In this document: one piece after another, positions 30,630 to 39,248 of the stretch
Layout of the letters: every line of letters begins with the position of its first letter
Numbering within the stretch: position 1 is the first letter of the stretch
NCBI RefSeq assembly: GCF_000518265.1
Contig: NZ_KI912410.1
Coordinates: forward strand, 1,034,774 to 1,098,773
Length of the DNA stretch: 64,000 nucleotides
Source of the DNA: Actinomadura oligospora ATCC 43269
Lineage (GTDB): Bacteria; Actinomycetota; Actinomycetes; Streptosporangiales; Streptosporangiaceae
Direction: 5' to 3'
Program-made: the position numbers and the translations under genes
The notes under the pieces: model-generated
Seen by the model: the letters and a program-made list of their open reading frames with translations, nothing else
The model's database searches: none
What the model was told of the DNA's origin: nothing

Positions 30630-33095
30630 ATGGTGGCGGAACAGCGGACGACGGATCCGCAGGAGGAGCTGGCCGAACGGCTCCGGCTGATCCAGGAACT
30701 GTCCGGACGCGGCGTCCGGGCGCTCGCGCGGGACACCGGCCTCAGCTCGTCCTCGCTGTCGCGGTACCTCGGCGGGCAGACCGTCCCGCCGTGGCCCGCG
30801 GTCGTCGAGCTGTGCCGCCTGGTGAAGCGCGACCCGCGTCCGCTGCGTCCGCTGTGGGAGCGGGCCGGGAGCCCGCTGCCCGCGCCGCCGAAGACCAGCC
30901 GCCAGGTCCAGCCGCCGTCGCCGCCCGCCGGGACGCCGCGTCCGCCGCGCAACGACCTGCCCCGCGACGTGCCCGACTTCACCGGACGCGAGGACGGCCT
31001 CGCCGCCGTGCTCGCCGCCGTCGAGGCCGACCGGCTGGTCGCGATCGACGGCATGCCGGGCGTCGGCAAGACCTGCCTCGCCGTCCACGCGGCGCACCGG
31101 CTCACGACCGGCTACCCGGACGCGCAGCTCTACCTCGACCTGCACGGGTTCACCGAGGGACGCGAGCCGCTCGACCCCGACATGGCGCTGCGGACGCTGC
31201 TCGCCGCGCTGGACGTCCCGTCCGAGCGGATCCCGCAGGCGGGCGGCATCGAGCCCCTCGCCGCGTGCTGGCGCGCGGAGCTGGCGTCCCGGCGCGCGGT
31301 CGTCGTCCTGGACAACGCCGCGGGGGCGGACCAGGTCCGCCACCTGCTGCCCGGCGCGGGCCCGTCGGTCGCGCTGATCACCAGCCGCAACCGCCTGCTC
31401 GGCCTGGACGAGGTCCCGCCGGTGTCGTTGGACGTCCTGTCCCCCGAGGAGAGCGCCGAGCTGCTGGCCCGCGCGAGCGGCGAGTCCGGCCGTCCGGAGG
31501 GACGCCTGGCCCGCGAGCCCGAGCAGGCCGCCGAGGTGCTGCGCCTGTGCGGCCACCTGCCGCTCGCGCTGCGCCTGGCCGCCGCCCGCCTCCGGCACCG
31601 TCCGGGCTGGACCGTCGGCATCCTCGTCGAGCGGATGGCGGAGGGCCCGAGTGAGTTCGACACGGCGTTCGCGATGTCGGTCCGGCAGCTGGACCGGTCG
31701 CAGCGCCGCTTCTTCCGCCTCCTCGGGCTGCTGCCCGGCTCGTCCTTCGACGAGTACGTGGCGGCGGCCGTCGCGGACGTCCCCCTGCGCGCCGCGAGGA
31801 CGATGCTGGAGGACCTCCTCGACGCGCACCTCGTCCAGCAGCCGTCCGGGGGTCGCTACCGGCTGCACGACCTCGTCCGGGAGCACGCCCGCCGCGCCAC
31901 CGCCGAGCAGGACACCCAGGACGACCGCGACCGGGCCCTCGGACGCGTCCTCGACTACTACGTCCACGCGGCGGCAGCCGCCGAGTCCGCGATGCCGTAC
32001 CTGTCCCGCAGCCGGGCGCCGACCGCGGGCGAGGCCCCGGCCGAGCTCCCGGCCTTCGGCCACAAGCACCAGGCCCTCTTCTGGTTCGGCACCGAGTACA
32101 CGAACCTGATGACCGTCTTCGACACGGCCGTCGCGACCGGAGCCGACGTCCACGCCTGCGAACTGCCCCGCTTCATGCGGGCGTTCTTCGCCCGCCGCTG
32201 CGGGACCACGCACCTCAACGTCCTGTTCGAACGCGCCCTGGACGCCGCCCGCCGCCTGGACGACCCGCTCCGGCTGGCCGAAGCCCACAGCGACCTCGGC
32301 TTCGCCCGCTACAACGCGGGCCGCATGGCCGAGGCCCACGCCGCCTACGACACCGCCGCGCCCCTGATCGCCGGGACCGGCGACACCTGGGCCGAGGCCG
32401 AGCTGGCCATGCGCCGCGCCTTCCTCCTCTGGGACGAGGGCAACGTGCAGGAGCCCCTGACCCTCTTCTGCCGGGCCGCCGCGCTCTACGACTCCATCGG
32501 CTCGCTCAAGGGCAGGGCCCACGCGACCGCCAACGAGGCCTGGGCGCTCCTCCAGCTCGGCTACCGCGAGGACGCCGCCGCCCGGGCCCGCCAGGCCCTC
32601 GACCTGACCGGCGACGAGCCCGACTGGCCGTCCACGCTGACGGCCCGCATCACCCTCGGCGTCGCCCTCGCCCCCGAAAATCCCGACGAGGCGAACGACC
32701 ACCTCACCCGGGCCCTGGAACTGGCCCGCGAGGACAGCCACAAGCACAACGAGGCCTGGTGCCTCAACTGCCTGGGCGTCGCCCTGCGCCAGATGGGCCG
32801 CTACGACGAGGCCCTCGCCAGCCACCGCCGGGCCTTCGCCCTCCTGGACGAGCTCTTCGAGGAGCACTGGAAGATCCACTTCCTCAACGGCTACGGCGAG
32901 ACCTGCCGCCTGGCGGGTCTGCCCGACGAGGCTCTCCGCCTCCACCGCCAGGCCCTGGAGCTGGCCCCCGAGGTGGGCTACCGCCACGAGGAGGCCCTCG
33001 CCCACGAGGGCATCGCCGCCGTCCTGGCCGAAACCGACCCCAACACCGCCGCCGAGCACCGCGCCGCCGGGCTCGCCCTCCTCCAAACCTCCTGA
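30630..33095 (+). CDS. XRE-type HTH, NB-ARC and TPR regulator
   Basis: This 821-residue protein has an N-terminal XRE-like helix-turn-helix (about 10-60: LAERLRLIQELSGRGVRALARD, SSSSLSRYLGGQTVPPW). A Pro-rich linker leads to an NB-ARC domain with intact Walker A GMPGVGKTCL (Lys147) and Walker B AVVVLDNAA. A winged helix (YRLHDLVREHARR) and a TPR array follow from about residue 450 to 815. This is the fourth STAND protein within 17 kb and the only one with this head. ATG 30630 is preceded by a weak GGGG. Eleven bases later the GH3 gene starts, so both may be transcribed together. The target is unknown. Confidence 0.87.
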   Translation: MVAEQRTTDPQEELAERLRLIQELSGRGVRALARDTGLSSSSLSRYLGGQTVPPWPAVVELCRLVKRDPRPLRPLWERAGSPLPAPPKTSRQVQPPSPPAGTPRPPRNDLPRDVPDFTGREDGLAAVLAAVEADRLVAIDGMPGVGKTCLAVHAAHRLTTGYPDAQLYLDLHGFTEGREPLDPDMALRTLLAALDVPSERIPQAGGIEPLAACWRAELASRRAVVVLDNAAGADQVRHLLPGAGPSVALITSRNRLLGLDEVPPVSLDVLSPEESAELLARASGESGRPEGRLAREPEQAAEVLRLCGHLPLALRLAAARLRHRPGWTVGILVERMAEGPSEFDTAFAMSVRQLDRSQRRFFRLLGLLPGSSFDEYVAAAVADVPLRAARTMLEDLLDAHLVQQPSGGRYRLHDLVREHARRATAEQDTQDDRDRALGRVLDYYVHAAAAAESAMPYLSRSRAPTAGEAPAELPAFGHKHQALFWFGTEYTNLMTVFDTAVATGADVHACELPRFMRAFFARRCGTTHLNVLFERALDAARRLDDPLRLAEAHSDLGFARYNAGRMAEAHAAYDTAAPLIAGTGDTWAEAELAMRRAFLLWDEGNVQEPLTLFCRAAALYDSIGSLKGRAHATANEAWALLQLGYREDAAARARQALDLTGDEPDWPSTLTARITLGVALAPENPDEANDHLTRALELAREDSHKHNEAWCLNCLGVALRQMGRYDEALASHRRAFALLDELFEEHWKIHFLNGYGETCRLAGLPDEALRLHRQALELAPEVGYRHEEALAHEGIAAVLAETDPNTAAEHRAAGLALLQTS

Positions 33096-33106
33096 GACGG
33101 CGAGAA

Positions 33107-35248
33107 ATGATCAGAAGCAGGACCGTCGTCGTCGTGGGGGCCCTGGCGGCGGCCGGGTTCCTCGTCTCCCCGGTCGTCCGGTCGCAGGTCGCGGGCGCGG
33201 CCCCGGACAGCGCGCCGTGCGCCGATCCGTCCGGACGGCCCTGGTGCGATCGCGGCCTGTCGGCCGAGCGGCGCGCGGAAGCGCTGGTCGCGGCGCTGAC
33301 CGGGGAGGAGAAGAAGGCGCTGCTCGCCGGGGACGACCTGGTCGGCCCGTTGCGGGCGGCCGACGATCCGAAGTACCGGGCGGGAACGGTCCACGGCGTT
33401 CCCCGTCTCGGGATCCCGGAGCTGTACCTGGTGGACGCCGGGTCGATGGGTGTGAAGCAGGGGCCGAACACCGCGCTGGCGTCCGGGCTGTCGCTGGCCG
33501 CGACCTTCGATCCGCAGGCGGTCCGGCAGGCGGGCGCGCTGGTCGCGGACGAGGCCGTCCACCACGGGAACGACGTGGTCCTGGGCCCTGCGGTCGACCT
33601 CATGCGGACGGCCCGGAGCGGCCGGGCGTTCGAGGCGTACGGCGAGGATCCGCTGCTGACGTCCCGCATGGGCGCGTCCTGGATCGGGAGCGTCCAGGCC
33701 AGGGGACTGATCGCGCAGGTCAAGCACTTCCCGGCCAACAACCAGGAGGCCAACCGGTACTCGGTGAACGCGGTCGTGTCCGAGCGGGCGCTGCGGGAGG
33801 TGTACCTGCCGCCGTTCGAGGCGGCGGTGCGCGAGGCGAAGGTCGGCAGCGTCATGTGCGGATACAACCTGGTCAACGGCCTGCCGAGCTGCTCCAACAC
33901 CCCGCTGTTGGACGGCGTGCTGCGCAAGCAGTGGGGGTTCACCGGGTTCGTCGTCAGCGACTGGATGCGCGGCGTGAAGAGCACCGACGGATCGATGAAG
34001 GCCGGGCTCGACCTGGAGATGCCGGTCGGCGTCCAGTACAGCCCGCCCGCGCTCGGCTCGGCCCTGGAGAACGGCAAGATCACCTGGACGGACGTCGACG
34101 CGCGGCTCCGCGCCCGCTTCCGGACGCTGTTCGCGTTCGGGGTGTTCGACCGGGCCCGTCCGGTCAACGACGGACGCATCGACTACACCGCGCACGGCCG
34201 CACCGCGCAGCAACTATCAGAACAGGGCATCACCCTGCTCAAAAACACGAGTGGCGTCCTGCCGCTCAAGGCCGGAACCAAGATCGCGGTGATCGGGAAG
34301 CCCGCCGCACAGGTGCGTTCCGCGGTCGGGTCCGCCTACGTCAAGCCCGTGTCGTCGATCACACCGCTGAAGGCCCTGACCACGCGCGCCGTGGCCAAGA
34401 ACGTGACGTACCGGGACGGGACGGACGTCGCGGCGGCCGTGAAGGCGGCCAGGGCGGCGAAGGCCGCGGTGGTGTTCGTCGCCGACGCGCGGGCCGAGGA
34501 CGCCGACGTGACGTGCCTGACGCTGCGTTGCGGCGACGGGAAGCTCGGCGACCAGGACGCCCTGGTCACGGCCGTCGCGAAGGCCAACCCGAACACCGTC
34601 GTCGTGATGCAGACCGGCGGCCCGGTGTTGACGCCTTGGGCGGGAAAGGTCCGCGGGATCGTGGAGTCCTGGTACGCGGGCGGGCCCGGCGGGACGGCGA
34701 TCGCGCGCGTTCTTTTCGGCGACGTCGATCCGGGCGGACGTCTCCCGGTCACTTTCCCCGCCGCCGAGAAGCAGGCCCCGGCGAGCGGAAACGCGTCCCA
34801 GTACCCGGGCGTCGGGGACACCGTCCGGTACAGCGAGGAATTGCTGGTCGGATATCGGCACTATGACGCCAAGGGCTACGTCCCGGCATTCCCGTTCGGA
34901 TACGGGCTCTCCTACACCAGCTTCAAATTCACTTCCCTGAAGGTGTCGCGGACCGGGGTGAGTGTGACCGTCACCAACACCGGCAGGCGCCGCGGCTACG
35001 CCGTCCCGCAGCTGTACCTCGGGCTGCCGTCCAGCAAGGCCGTGCCGGAGCCCGCCTGGCAGCTCAGGGGCTTCAGTAAGGTCGCGCTCGCGCCCGGCGC
35101 TTCGGCCCGCGTCACCTTCCCGCTGGACGCCCGGGCCCTCTCGTACTGGAACACCTCGTCACATTCCTGGCAGCGGGCGAAGGGGTGCGCCAAGGTGATG
35201 GTCGGCAGTTCCTCGCGTTCCGTCGCGCTCACCGGAAGCCTTTGCTGA
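33107..35248 (+). CDS. Secreted glycoside hydrolase family 3 (beta-glucosidase type)
   Basis: This 713-residue protein has an export signal (RTVVVVGALAAAGFLV, cut near AGAAP). The GH3 N-terminal barrel has KHFP (residues 206-209) and the nucleophile Asp285 in FVVSDW. The C-terminal GH3 sandwich has GITLLKNTSGVLPL, VIVMQTGGP-like VVVMQTGGP, PLPVTFP-like RLPVTFP and the FPFGYGLSYT loop. A fibronectin-III-like end domain follows (VSVTVTNTGRRRG...VTFPLDA). It removes terminal beta-linked sugars outside the cell or at its surface. It follows the XRE-NB-ARC gene after 11 bases; coupling is possible but the sugar substrate is unknown. Confidence 0.9.
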   Translation: MIRSRTVVVVGALAAAGFLVSPVVRSQVAGAAPDSAPCADPSGRPWCDRGLSAERRAEALVAALTGEEKKALLAGDDLVGPLRAADDPKYRAGTVHGVPRLGIPELYLVDAGSMGVKQGPNTALASGLSLAATFDPQAVRQAGALVADEAVHHGNDVVLGPAVDLMRTARSGRAFEAYGEDPLLTSRMGASWIGSVQARGLIAQVKHFPANNQEANRYSVNAVVSERALREVYLPPFEAAVREAKVGSVMCGYNLVNGLPSCSNTPLLDGVLRKQWGFTGFVVSDWMRGVKSTDGSMKAGLDLEMPVGVQYSPPALGSALENGKITWTDVDARLRARFRTLFAFGVFDRARPVNDGRIDYTAHGRTAQQLSEQGITLLKNTSGVLPLKAGTKIAVIGKPAAQVRSAVGSAYVKPVSSITPLKALTTRAVAKNVTYRDGTDVAAAVKAARAAKAAVVFVADARAEDADVTCLTLRCGDGKLGDQDALVTAVAKANPNTVVVMQTGGPVLTPWAGKVRGIVESWYAGGPGGTAIARVLFGDVDPGGRLPVTFPAAEKQAPASGNASQYPGVGDTVRYSEELLVGYRHYDAKGYVPAFPFGYGLSYTSFKFTSLKVSRTGVSVTVTNTGRRRGYAVPQLYLGLPSSKAVPEPAWQLRGFSKVALAPGASARVTFPLDARALSYWNTSSHSWQRAKGCAKVMVGSSSRSVALTGSLC

Positions 35249-35280
35249 AGCGGCGGGAAACGGCGGCGGTGGAAAAGCGA

Positions 35281-35304
35281 AACGGCGGCCCTCGGGCCGC
35301 CGTT
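35281..35304 (+). terminator. Terminator after the GH3 gene
   Basis: An 11-bp perfect stem AACGGCGGCCC (35281-35291) / GGGCCGCCGTT (35294-35304) with a 2-nt loop is followed by GTCGTTT. It also lies just past the 3' end of the minus-strand tRNA-Gly. Confidence 0.75.
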
Positions 35305-35317
35305 GTCGTTTCTCACG

Positions 35318-35391
35318 TGGAGCGGATGACGGGAATCGAACCCGCGTAGCTAGTTTGGAAGACTAGGGCTCTACCATTGAGCTACATCCGC
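35318..35391 (-). tRNA. tRNA-Gly (anticodon UCC)
   Basis: On the minus strand GCGGATG pairs with CATCCGC as the acceptor stem. AGCTCAATGGTAGAGC gives the D arm. CTAGTCTTCCAAACTAG gives an anticodon stem-loop with anticodon TCC. CGGGTTCGATTCCCG is the T arm. Discriminator T and an encoded CCA end follow. Confidence 0.95.
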
Positions 35392-35508
35392 GTGGGTGAG
35401 GCATCGCCTCGTCCGTGACCGTAGCGTACCGGGTTTTCCCAGTGGTTGTCGCTTCGATTGACGGGGTGAGGAAGGCGGTGGCCCGTGGGCCCCGCCTCGC
35501 CTCGTCCG

Positions 35509-35583
35509 TCGGGCTGGCCGGATTCGAACCGGCGACCCCCGCCACCCAAAGGCGGTGCGCTAGCCAAACTGCGCTACAGCCCG
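35509..35583 (-). tRNA. tRNA-Pro (anticodon UGG)
   Basis: On the minus strand CGGGCTG pairs with CAGCCCG as the acceptor stem, with a GCGCAGTTTGGCTAGCGC D arm. ACCGCCTTTGGGTGGCGGG holds the anticodon loop CTTTGGG (anticodon TGG). GCCGGTTCGAATCCGGC is the T arm, followed by discriminator A. The CCA end is not encoded, unlike the neighbouring tRNA-Gly. Confidence 0.95.
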
Positions 35584-35757
35584 CAGCGCGCAGCAGTCTA
35601 TCCCGTTCCGCGGCATCGGCGCAGAGATGCGAGGGCGAGTGATGTGTCTCCCCGGGAAGATCCTGCCCACCTGGGGCTTTTCGTGGGTTGAGGTGGAGGT
35701 GGGGCGACTGGGGGGTATGGACCGCGTGAGGCGGGGGCCGCACCTGAGGGGGAGATC

Positions 35758-36792
35758 ATGAGGGCCGTCCAGTTCCGCGAGGTCGGGAGCCAGCCCGAGG
35801 TCGTCGAGGTGCCGGACCCGGAGCCGGGACCAGGGCAGGTGCTGCTGAAGGTGACCGCGGCCGGGGTCTGCCACTCCGACTTCGTGGTGATGCAGAGCTC
35901 GGCCGAACTGGGCATCGGCCTGCCCCTGACGCTCGGCCACGAGGGCGTGGGCACGGTCGCCGCGCTCGGCGCGGGCGTCACGGGCCTGACGGCGGGCGAG
36001 TCCGTCGCGGTGTACGGGCCGTGGGGCTGCGGGACGTGCCCGGAGTGCGCCCAGGGCAAGGAGAACTACTGCCGCCGCGCCGCCGCCCTCGGGATCCGGC
36101 CGCCCGGCCTCGGCGCGCCCGGCGCGATCGCCGAGTACCTGCTGGTGGACGCGCCGCGCCACCTCGTCCCGCTGGGTGATCTCGACCCCGTGCGGACCGT
36201 CCCGCTGACCGACGCCGGGCTCACCCCGTACCACGCGATCAAGGGCGCGCTGCCGCGCCTGGTGCCGGGCGCCACGGCCGTAGTGATCGGCGCGGGCGGC
36301 CTCGGGCACGTCGGGATCCAGCTCCTGCGCGCCCTGACCCCGGCCCGCGTGATCGCGCTGGACGTGTCGCCCGACAAGCTCGCGCTCGCCAAGGAGGTCG
36401 GCGCGCACGAGGCCGTGATGTCCGACGGCAAGGCCGTCGCGCGCGTGCGCGAGGTGACCGGCGGGTTCGGCGCGCAGGCCGTGTTCGACTTCGTCGGCGC
36501 CCCGCCGACCACCGCGATCGCCACGGCGGTCGCCAGCACCGAGGCGGACGTCGCGATCGTCGGCATCGGCGGCGGCACGGCCACCGTCGGCTTCGGCGCG
36601 ATCGCCTACGACGCGTCCGTCCGGTCGCCGTACTGGGGCAGCCGGTCCGAGCTGGTCGAGGTGCTCGACCTGGCCCGCGCCGGGATGCTGGACGTCCACG
36701 TCGAGACGTACTCGCTCGACGAGGCCCCGATCGCCTACCAGCGGCTGCACGAAGGCAAGATCGACGGCCGCGCCGTCATCATCCCCGACTGA
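35758..36792 (+). CDS. Zinc-dependent alcohol dehydrogenase
   Basis: This 344-residue medium-chain dehydrogenase has catalytic-zinc ligands Cys38 (GVCHSDF), His61-Glu62 (GHEGVG) and probably Asp152 (PLTDAGLTPYHAI). The structural-zinc lobe is C91, C94, C97 and C105 (CGTCPECAQGKENYC). The Rossmann motif is IGAGGLGHVGIQ, followed by ALDVSPDKL, which has the Asp favouring NAD over NADP. It should interconvert primary alcohols and aldehydes. It starts at ATG 35758 with GGGGGAG upstream. An alanyl-tRNA-synthetase fragment lies just past its end on the other strand. Confidence 0.9.
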   Translation: MRAVQFREVGSQPEVVEVPDPEPGPGQVLLKVTAAGVCHSDFVVMQSSAELGIGLPLTLGHEGVGTVAALGAGVTGLTAGESVAVYGPWGCGTCPECAQGKENYCRRAAALGIRPPGLGAPGAIAEYLLVDAPRHLVPLGDLDPVRTVPLTDAGLTPYHAIKGALPRLVPGATAVVIGAGGLGHVGIQLLRALTPARVIALDVSPDKLALAKEVGAHEAVMSDGKAVARVREVTGGFGAQAVFDFVGAPPTTAIATAVASTEADVAIVGIGGGTATVGFGAIAYDASVRSPYWGSRSELVEVLDLARAGMLDVHVETYSLDEAPIAYQRLHEGKIDGRAVIIPD

Positions 36793-36912
36793 CCACCCGC
36801 GCCACCGCATCCCGAACCGACAGGCCCGCGCCGCCGCGTCCCGCAGGGCGGCCTGCGAGACACGGCGTCCGGCGGTCACAACACGAGGACGGTCCGCTTC
36901 GCGACCGTCCGG

Positions 36913-37116
36913 CCCGGTCAGCGCCTCGACGCGGCGAAGGCCCGACCCGACCGACGACTCCCCGAGCAGGTGCACGGGCCCCGCCTGCGCGCCGTGCCCG
37001 ACATGCGTGCCGCCGCACAGCTCGCGGGACGCGTCGCCGATGTCCACGATCCGCACGCGCTCGCCATACCGCTCGCCGAACAGCGCGACCGCGCCCGCCT
37101 CGTCCCCGACCCCCAC
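36913..37116 (-). pseudogene. Fragment of an alanyl-tRNA synthetase/AlaX editing domain
   Basis: About 68 codons read FGERYGERVRIVDIGD, SRELCGGTHVGHGAQ and HLLGESSVGSGLRRVEAL. This is the SAD (second additional) domain of AlaRS-type editing proteins, with its zinc-ligand CGGTH motif (Cys near 37017). In full AlaRS this part is preceded by the catalytic and tRNA domains and followed by a coiled coil. Here both sides are missing, and the frame runs on only as the antisense of the alcohol dehydrogenase. It is squeezed between that gene and the HxlR gene. I read it as a decayed relic; an overlooked upstream start for a mini-protein is the alternative. Confidence 0.6.
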
Positions 37117-37131
37117 CTCGCGCGCACCGGG

Positions 37132-37512
37132 TTACTCCTCCGGTGACGTTCGGTGGTCGTAGGCGGCGCGGGCGGCGTCGATCTCGTCGCCGTGCGACTC
37201 GGTCCAGACGATGATCGGCTCGAGCGCCTCCAGCATCGTCCGGCCGAGCTTGGTCAGGGTGTACTCGACGCGCGGCGGGATCTCCGGGTACACGGTCCGG
37301 ACGACGAGGCCGTCGCGTTCCAGGCCGCGCAGCGTCACGGTGAGCATCCGCTGGCTGATCCCGACACACTCGCGCTTCAGCTCGCCGAACCGCTTGGTGC
37401 GATCGCCGAGCAGCGCGATGACCATCACCGTCCACTTCTCGGCGACGCGGTCGAGGGTCTCGCGTGCACGGCAGGCCTCGAGGGAGTGCTCGCTCAGGCC
37501 GCTGAAGTCCAT
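37132..37512 (-). CDS. HxlR family transcriptional regulator
   Basis: This 126-residue protein carries the HxlR pattern: LEACRARETLDRVAEKWTVM with a cysteine near residue 14, VIALLGDRTKRFGELKREC, ISQRMLTVTLRGLERDGLV and RTVYPEIPPRVEYTLTKLG. HxlR winged-helix proteins respond to aldehydes, quinones or disulfide stress through an N-terminal cysteine. It is divergent, over 120 bases, from a YceI gene, a recurring pairing, and probably controls it. ATG 37512 has GGAGA upstream. Confidence 0.9.
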   Translation of the reverse strand: MDFSGLSEHSLEACRARETLDRVAEKWTVMVIALLGDRTKRFGELKRECVGISQRMLTVTLRGLERDGLVVRTVYPEIPPRVEYTLTKLGRTMLEALEPIIVWTESHGDEIDAARAAYDHRTSPEE

Positions 37513-37632
37513 GGTTATCTCCGGGTTCCTGGGGCAGGAAAAAGTGCCTTCTTGTGGGGCTTGCTGGGTTCTCGCAGGATGAAGGCGGTTCCTCCGGGGA
37601 ACCGACTTACTTCCCAGAACCAAGGAGACACG

Positions 37633-38217
37633 ATGACCGCCCAGATTGTCGAGATCCCCGGCTACATCGCGGGCTCATGGACGGTGGACGCCGTCCACTC
37701 GACCGTCGGGTTCGCCGTCCGGCACCTGATGATCAGCAAGGTCCGCGGCCGGTTCGCCGACTTCGACGCGACGTTCACGACCGGCGAGGACCCGCTCGAC
37801 TCCACCGTCACCGCGACCGTCCGGACGGACTCGGTCGACACCGGCAACACCCAGCGCGACGCGCACCTGCGCACCGCCGAGTACTTCGGCGTGGACGAGC
37901 ACCCGACCATGACGTTCCGCTCGACCGGCCTGCGCCCGGCGCGCGGCGCGGGACGCTACGAGCTGGACGGCGACCTGACGATCAAGGGCGTGACCAGGCC
38001 CGTCACCTTCGACCTGGAGATCGGCGGCTTCGGCCCCGACCACTTCGACCCGGACGGCCGCGGCGCCCGCGCCGGGTTCACCGCGTCCGGCGTGATCGAC
38101 CGCACCGAGTTCGGCGTCGACACCAACATGCCGATCCCGGGCGGCGTCGCCCTCGGCGAGAAGGTCGAGATCGTCCTCGAGGTCGAGGCCGTCCTGGCCT
38201 CCGGCTCAGCCGAGTAG
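37633..38217 (+). CDS. YceI family protein
   Basis: This 194-residue protein has the lipocalin-like YceI fold signatures: WTVDAVHSTVGFAVRHLMIS, VRGRFADFDATFT, TDSVDTGNTQRDAHLRTAEYF, TFRSTG and DLTIKGVTRPVTFDLE, ending VDTNMPIPGGVALGEKVEI. YceI proteins bind isoprenoid-type lipids. No signal peptide is present, so this one is cytoplasmic. ATG 37633 has AAGGAG. Divergent from HxlR. Its 3' end overlaps the convergent broken HAD gene by 12 bases. Confidence 0.9.
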   Translation: MTAQIVEIPGYIAGSWTVDAVHSTVGFAVRHLMISKVRGRFADFDATFTTGEDPLDSTVTATVRTDSVDTGNTQRDAHLRTAEYFGVDEHPTMTFRSTGLRPARGAGRYELDGDLTIKGVTRPVTFDLEIGGFGPDHFDPDGRGARAGFTASGVIDRTEFGVDTNMPIPGGVALGEKVEIVLEVEAVLASGSAE

Positions 38218-38562
38218 GCCGGGCAGTTCGGCGAGGGTGCCGATGCGGGGGACGTCGGCGGCGGCGCCGGTGCCGGGACGGTCCAGCCAGACCCCCGTGA
38301 GCCCCGCCGCCGCGTCGTCCCAGCCGGGACGCCCCAGTTCGGCCGCGAGGAGGACGGCCCGGCGCCGCCGCTGTTCGGCGAAGCTCATCTCGCCCGCCGC
38401 GAACCGCTCCACGTACTCGTCGGTCAGCTCGACCCACCGGCGTTCCACGAACGCCGGATCGGCGTCCGGCCGGCACTCCACGACGGCCCGGACGGCCGCC
38501 GTCTCATGATCCATCAGCGTTCCGTCGAGGTCGAACAGGACGGCGGCGACAGGAAGGCCCAT
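38206..38562 (-). pseudogene. HAD-family hydrolase with internal in-frame deletion
   Basis: The 118-codon frame starts correctly with the HAD nucleophile motif VLFDLDGTLMD and part of the cap (RRWVELTDEYVERFAAGEMS, EQRRRRAVLLAAELG). It then jumps to AAGLTGVWLDRPGTG and IGTLAELPGLL, which in HAD proteins form the extreme C-terminus beyond motifs II, III and IV. Intact relatives are about 220-230 residues, so roughly 100 residues of the core, with the conserved Lys and the acidic motif, are gone. The product could not be an active phosphatase. The frame and start remain open, so the deletion is recent or the short form is kept. Confidence 0.65.
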
Positions 38563-38627
38563 ATCCGGGATTCTGGCACTCGAAATTCGGATGACCCGTC
38601 TTCCCGGATTCTGCGACCCTCGGCAGG

Positions 38628-39248
38628 GTGAACATCAGGGGTGATTTCGAGATTCATCTGACCGTCGCCGAGCCGGACGCGCCGCGGGCGCGCGAGGCCG
38701 CCGCGGCGCGCGGACTCAAGCTCACCCTGATCGAACTCGCCCGCGGCCGGACGCCCGCGCAGCCGATGCTGAGCCTGCGCCGCTCCGGCACCGGCGACGC
38801 CGTCCTGGCCGAGGCCGCCCGTGCCGCCGACGACCTGCGCGGGGACGGCCTCCGGGTCGTCCGCGTCAAGGTCGAGGCCGCGCCCTGGAACGAGGGCGTC
38901 CCGCGCACCGACGCCGAGGGCGACGCGCTCGGCTCCTACTTCGAGCACCACGTCAAGCTGCTGCTCACCCCGGAGGCCGACCTCGCCGCGCTCGCCGCCC
39001 TCGCGCTGGCGCACGGCGCGCACGTGTCCCGCAACGCCCGGCGCGTCCGCCCGGACGGACGTCCCGAGCGGTTCGTCACCCAGCGCTGCCACCGCGTCGG
39101 CGCGCCCACCGCGGGGGCCCGCCTGGACGCCCTGGTCACCGCGCTGCGCTCGGCCGCCCACGAGATCGTCGAAGTCGAACGCGAGTACGTCGTCCACGAC
39201 GACACCCCGTCCCTGGACGACGGCTGGATCACCGAGGAGCCCCGATGA
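38628..39248 (+). CDS. Conserved protein of unknown function, first gene of an NTase operon
   Basis: This is a 206-residue soluble protein starting at GTG 38628. Two segments look alike: GDFEIHLTV near residue 5 and SYFEHHVKLLL near residue 102. Each is a strand with a buried His followed by a helix, and then ARGRTPAQPMLSL or ARRVRPDGRPERFVTQR. An internally duplicated alpha/beta (ferredoxin-like) fold is plausible. The C-terminus (VEVEREYVVHDDTPSLDDGW) is acidic. I do not recognise the family. Its stop overlaps the start of the first nucleotidyltransferase by four bases (ATGA), so the proteins are made together. Confidence 0.65.
   Translation: MNIRGDFEIHLTVAEPDAPRAREAAAARGLKLTLIELARGRTPAQPMLSLRRSGTGDAVLAEAARAADDLRGDGLRVVRVKVEAAPWNEGVPRTDAEGDALGSYFEHHVKLLLTPEADLAALAALALAHGAHVSRNARRVRPDGRPERFVTQRCHRVGAPTAGARLDALVTALRSAAHEIVEVEREYVVHDDTPSLDDGWITEEPR

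Noticed and set aside
36779..37435. Upstream extension of the AlaRS-like fragment into a longer gene
   Set aside because: The frames before 37116 on the minus strand are Arg/Ala-rich antisense of the HxlR region and lack AlaRS motifs, so the fragment stands alone.
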